Positions 60,901 to 64,000 of a stretch of 64,000 bases of DNA are shown here, piece after piece (position 1 is the first letter of the stretch; every line of letters begins with the position of its first letter). Location of the stretch: positions 3,734,501-3,798,500 of the forward strand of contig JAZARR010000164.1 of the NCBI GenBank assembly GCA_037389465.1, given 5' to 3'. This DNA is from Baylisascaris procyonis. Taxonomy: Eukaryota; Nematoda; Chromadorea; Rhabditida; Ascarididae. The translations under genes and the position numbers were made by a program. The notes beneath the pieces were generated by a model that saw nothing but the letters and a program-made list of their open reading frames with translations, was not told where the DNA came from and searched no databases.

Positions 60901-63179
60901 AAATGACTGCTCTCATTAAAAAGCATTTCTATTGAGTGTTTAATTGCAAGGCTCGTTTGTGAAATTAGTGTTATTTTGTGTGAAATCCATTAAAAATTTC
61001 ATTCAGGTCATGCATGCAAGTGCACGTATATACATACGTACACAAATGCACAATTACATAAGTGACAGTTGCTTTGGAGCAGGAACACCTGTCACCATCT
61101 GTTTGTGGAAATTAAGAATCCACTTAAATATCCTGGGCTTTGATGTTATTTTCCTTGCGAAGGTCTATCCGATGTAGCGGCGAGCTTCTTTCCTAATCAG
61201 AGCTATATTTCATCGAGAAAGAAGCTCGTTATTCGTCTGTTTGCAGTGCTGTGCCCAGATGATGAACGATAATCAGTTGATGTGCCTATATGGCTAAATT
61301 GAAATAGCATTTCAAGGTCTTATTTTTATGTTTTGTCGATGCCGCTTTCACTGGAAAGAAGTGTTGATAAAAATTTGCACTCCTTGATTAGCATCTAAGT
61401 GACTAAGCCAAAAAATAAACGAATCCGTGTGCTTCAGTTATTAAAACGTAAAGCAGTTTTTAGAGCCACAAATTCTTTAGAGCATACAAAGTAAGAAAAA
61501 AAGCAGTTTTTAGGGTTTGTGAGGTTTTTTGTTGCCACTAATTGTGCCTTGCTAATTCCAGTTTCAGTTTAACATTTACATATGAAAAGATGGCATTTAC
61601 TTCAGGAGGAAAACGCTGTTTTATACCGTTGTTTTAATCATTCCTACAGTTTTGATGGCATTTCTCAGCATGGCTGTATTCTTTCTTCCCACTGATTCAG
61701 GTATTTTTTCATTGGTTTGTCACCTCATGACCACACAGTTCGCTTTTCTCTTTAAAGTTTTACTGAATGCCATTGAGACGTCTTTGTATATGAATATTTC
61801 ACAAAGCGCAACCAAGCGCTTTTTGCATTTTAAAACAAAAGTGGACAATGAAAACATCAGATGTTTTTGTGTGCGAACGTGGAAGTTGATGAAAACACAT
61901 GTTGATGCGCAGTTTATCTCTCAACTAGTTTCATCAGAATTCCCAGCACTTGATCGTCTCGGTCATTCCTCAAATTTTTACGGTGACTTCGCACAGTTGC
62001 TAGAGGAAGCGAAAAATTTCTTCATTGCTTCTTTTTGCATTGCTTTTTGCATTCAAAAAAAAAAAAAAAATCATCGCACTGTTCTTGATTATTGCATTGT
62101 TTTAATGGAATTTTTTGAAAACAAAAGACTCCAAGATGGAATTATCTTTCCCTTCAGATAGTTTTGATTAAGCAATCACTGCATCCAAATTTATGAACTG
62201 TTAAAGCATCAATTGCATCACTTTTGCATCCATTGAAATTTTTTCTTCTCCAGCTCCATCCTTACCCCTCCCCTCTTCCTTTTTTCCCGAAAGTTGCATC
62301 AGCTTACAGTTTGAGACTCGACCTATGGCATAGGATATGATGCCAAGACAACTTTACGTAACTTCCAGAAAAAAGCTGAATTATGAGCAGCAAACAGTTT
62401 TACATCGATGTGGATCGCGATTTTAAATGGAAATTGTATCACTTCTATTTACCTCTGCAGGCAGTTCAACTGCAGCTGAAAACACTCTTCACATCACTTA
62501 CTCACATCTAATTTTCCGTGGATGTTATTCCGTGTACATCGCTAGTCGAGAATTATATACATACAACCCATTAAATGCGTATCGCTAGCATTGCGATCAT
62601 ATGCGATCCCATCGTCAAACCGATCCTAATGCACCATCTGTGGTCCATCAATTGAAGAAACCATTGGAGTTCGAATAACGGAAAAGAACTGACTTGAGTT
62701 AATAAAATGGGCTGACTTTGGACCTGCTCGGAAATCCAAATCCTACAAATTGCACTTGCTCCAGCGCTAAATTTGCTGAATCCCAAAATCTTTTTTTTCA
62801 AATCTTATATAATGACATTTTAGTGATGTGCTTAAATCTTGAAATATAATCCTTATAAACTGTTGAGCTTAGCAAAGTGATGTACTAAGATAGTGTATCT
62901 CTTCGTGATGCATACAAATGCAAAAAAAAAAAAAAAAATTAAGGCGAAAAGATGACGCTCACCATATCAGTGTTACTTTCGATCGTTGTATTCCTGTTGC
63001 TCGTATCGAAGATCCTGCCACCCACCTCATCGACGATCCCTCTTATGGCAAAGTATTTGCTGCTCACATTCGTGCTCAACGTCATTACCATTCTTGTCAC
63101 AGTGATCATTATTAATGTCTACTTTCGTGGACCGACCACCCATCGTATGCCTAAATGGGTCAGAACCACCTTTCTTCAG
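53711..63179 (+). CDS. unc-29: Levamisole-type nicotinic acetylcholine receptor subunit UNC-29 (partial)
   Basis: Non-alpha subunit of the muscle levamisole-sensitive acetylcholine receptor, a pentameric cation channel. Exons: 53711-53856, 56221-56265, 58618-58727, 59352-59517, 59836-59984, 61606-61700, 62944-63179; all junctions agree in phase, giving about 314 residues. Exon 1 starts SDDEERLMVDVFRGYN with an N-linked site (NLSD). Exons 2-3 form loop D (VMHTNVWLTL then KWHDFQMKW). Exon 4 holds loop B (WVPPAIYKSS) and the Cys-loop, C-x13-C with FPF. Exon 5 is loop C without the adjacent cysteine pair of alpha subunits. Exon 6 is M1 to DSG; exon 7 has GEK, M2, the M2-M3 linker (ILPPTSSTIPL), M3 and YFRGPTTHRMPKW. 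The start codon and signal-peptide exon are not identified; the cytoplasmic loop and M4 lie past the window. The assignment rests on very close family resemblance; other strongylids carry several unc-29 copies, so the exact paralogue is open. Confidence 0.95.
54908..54959. repeat. TA dinucleotide repeat in unc-29 intron 1
   Basis: About 26 TA units, next to the mariner fragment. Mariner elements insert at TA, so the position fits the border of an old insertion. Confidence 0.95.
55007..55217 (-). mobile_element. Decayed mariner-family transposase C-terminus
   Basis: On the minus strand, inside unc-29 intron 1, the translation follows the C-terminal part of mariner (Tc1/mariner DDD type) transposases. 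An ALSDFPL segment corresponds to the PSD(F/Y)-x-LF motif with the third catalytic aspartate. FGSDEEVKSVV and FSSRDKLLFF follow, and then, in a different frame, FKDAHQKRIDAGGCYL before the stop, matching the usual RW-x-KCID-x2-GDYF ending. There is one in-frame stop after LLGN and one frameshift. The N-terminal two thirds of the transposase and clear terminal inverted repeats were not found. Inactive. Confidence 0.65.
57356..57380. repeat. Poly-T tract (25 bases)
   Basis: Uninterrupted T run. On the minus strand it is a poly-A tail-like feature and could mark the end of a retroposed element. Confidence 0.95.
57545..57574 (+). repeat. 30-bp direct repeat, left copy
   Basis: ACGTAAGAAAACATTACATT followed by CAAGGCAATA matches 58290-58319 at 29 of 30 positions, same orientation, 745 bp apart, bracketing the GC-rich segment. 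Confidence 0.85.
57700..58110. repeat. GC-rich insert in unc-29 intron 2
   Basis: Composition is clearly different from the AT-rich intron around it (e.g. CTCGCTCCCTACGGC, CGCATGCCCGGTC, CCGTGACGGTAACC, CATTCGGTTCCGACC). Likely an interspersed element; no second copy in the window. Confidence 0.4.
58290..58319 (+). repeat. 30-bp direct repeat, right copy
   Basis: Right-hand partner of 57545-57574. Confidence 0.85.
58502..58513 (+). CDS. Possible 12-nt microexon of unc-29
   Basis: CTCAAATTTCAG, then ATACCCGCAACT, then GTAAGTAAA: a consensus acceptor and a consensus donor 12 bases apart in intron 2, between the exons encoding WLTL and KWHDF. Inclusion would keep the frame (phase 0 both sides) and insert Ile-Pro-Ala-Thr into loop D. 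Most likely fortuitous or rarely used, since the canonical protein is complete without it. Confidence 0.2.
62055..62070. repeat. Poly-A tract in unc-29 intron 6
   Basis: Sixteen consecutive A, within a stretch where TTGCATT words recur (about 62.03-62.24 kb). Confidence 0.95.
62922..62943 (+). promoter_or_regulatory. Unusual splice acceptor of the M2-M3 exon
   Basis: The exon starting at 62944 is preceded by 17 A, then TTAAG, instead of a pyrimidine-rich TTTTCAG. The frame and residues (DSG then GEKMTL) require this junction. Confidence 0.7.
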
Positions 63180-64000
63180 GTGAATGCATTCACCTTTTCA
63201 TTCGTTCTTTGAATTAATTGACGACCAACCAGTTTTATTTTGACGCATACAGTAGATTTATAAAACACCATTGTGCCTCGAACATATAATTTTTGCACAC
63301 CCCATAACCAATATGTCATATATGGTAGAAGGAGCTTTCATCCACAGTGAAAAAACCACAACTGCTTCGACATTACTCAAATCTCTTCTTCCAAGGCTTA
63401 GAGTATGAGTTTTGCACCAAAAAGGTTAGCTTGTCTTGAATTAGAGAGAGAGGGTTCTTTATTCAAAAAGAGTTGATTATTTAAGGCAGGCTTACTGTAA
63501 AAGCAAGCGTGATATGCAATCAAAGAAAATTTGCTGAACAGATTAACCTCCACGGGTAAAAAATTTTCGTCAAAATAAGAATAGCATCGCCCGAAGAGTT
63601 TCACTATTGATTCGCTGTCGGACATCGCTAAGCTCCTGTCGATTTCTGATCTATTTTTCTTCTGAGTGACGACAATAGGTGCTGCCAGGTCAGAGCGGTC
63701 GATAGGGCTAGCGCATCTACAGCCAGCAAGCGGTCTACCTCCTGTGAGATACGGCACAGAACGGTGTAGAAGTAGAGCTGGCCTTCCGGAAAACGGCCCT
63801 TGTATCCGGATTCCGTATGAGCTGCACCTTAGACTTGGCGCAGCGCCCCATTGCTAGTGCGAACATTCAGTCAAAGTGTTTCTGCAGCTGTGTACCGAGC
63901 GAAAAGCGAAAACGGTTTCGTGCGGTAGCAAGAACTTAGCGAATACTCAGTCGCTCATTGGTGCTGCCTGGGTGGTCGAAAACGAACTTCACTTCACACG
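63180..64000. other. Intron of unc-29 with a GC-rich end
   Basis: Starts with the GTGAAT donor at 63180. No further receptor exon (cytoplasmic loop, M4) was recognised. From about 63.66 kb the sequence becomes GC-rich and has the look of another interspersed element. A minus-strand frame of 119 codons (63398-63757) spans the border and is not convincing as a gene. Confidence 0.5.

Noticed and set aside
61652..62161. 169-codon ORF as an independent gene
   Set aside because: Its first part is the M1 exon of unc-29 and the rest is intron 6.

Overview
Eukaryotic, AT-rich DNA from a nematode, most likely a clade V strongylid (hookworm or trichostrongyle relative). The anchor is a plus-strand Cys-loop receptor gene at 53.7-63.2 kb. 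Its residues, exon phases and TTTCAG-type acceptors identify it as the levamisole-type acetylcholine receptor subunit UNC-29. Introns of 0.3-2.4 kb and long non-coding stretches fit a parasitic strongylid rather than the compact Caenorhabditis layout. I saw no bacterial gene, tRNA, rRNA, CRISPR array or intact transposon.

Layout. 0.3-23 kb: two spread-out copies of one three-part unit. The parts are an unrecognised minus-strand ORF family (0.6-1.1 kb, degenerate copy at 10.7-11.3 kb), a minus-strand gene for a small cysteine-rich protein (1.2-1.9 kb and 19.4-20.1 kb, with matching exon structure), and a plus-oriented segment of about 420 bp with coding remnants (6.4-6.8 kb and 22.6-23.0 kb). 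A further small Cys-rich ORF lies at 6.07-6.33 kb. 9.5-18.4 kb: scattered candidate exons. 24-27 kb: short candidate exons on both strands. 29.7-30.8 kb: a coiled-coil ORF with a one-frame break, then a good three-exon plus-strand gene of unknown function. 33.3-33.5 kb: a short ORF with the cysteine spacing of CS-alpha-beta (defensin-like) peptides. 34.2-34.8 kb: a three-exon minus-strand gene of unknown function. 36-53 kb: mostly non-coding AT-rich DNA with hairpins, a duplicated 117-bp block and a few isolated candidate exons. 53.7 kb to the end: unc-29, with a decayed mariner transposase fragment, TA repeats and a GC-rich insert in its introns. The first exon (start codon, signal peptide) is not identified, and the exons after M3 lie beyond the window.

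Only unc-29 has a named function. The two Cys-rich paralogues are well supported as genes by exon-by-exon conservation. Most other coding calls rest on splice-site and phase agreement judged by eye and are given low to moderate confidence. In AT-rich DNA of this length, ORFs of 60-140 codons are expected by chance.
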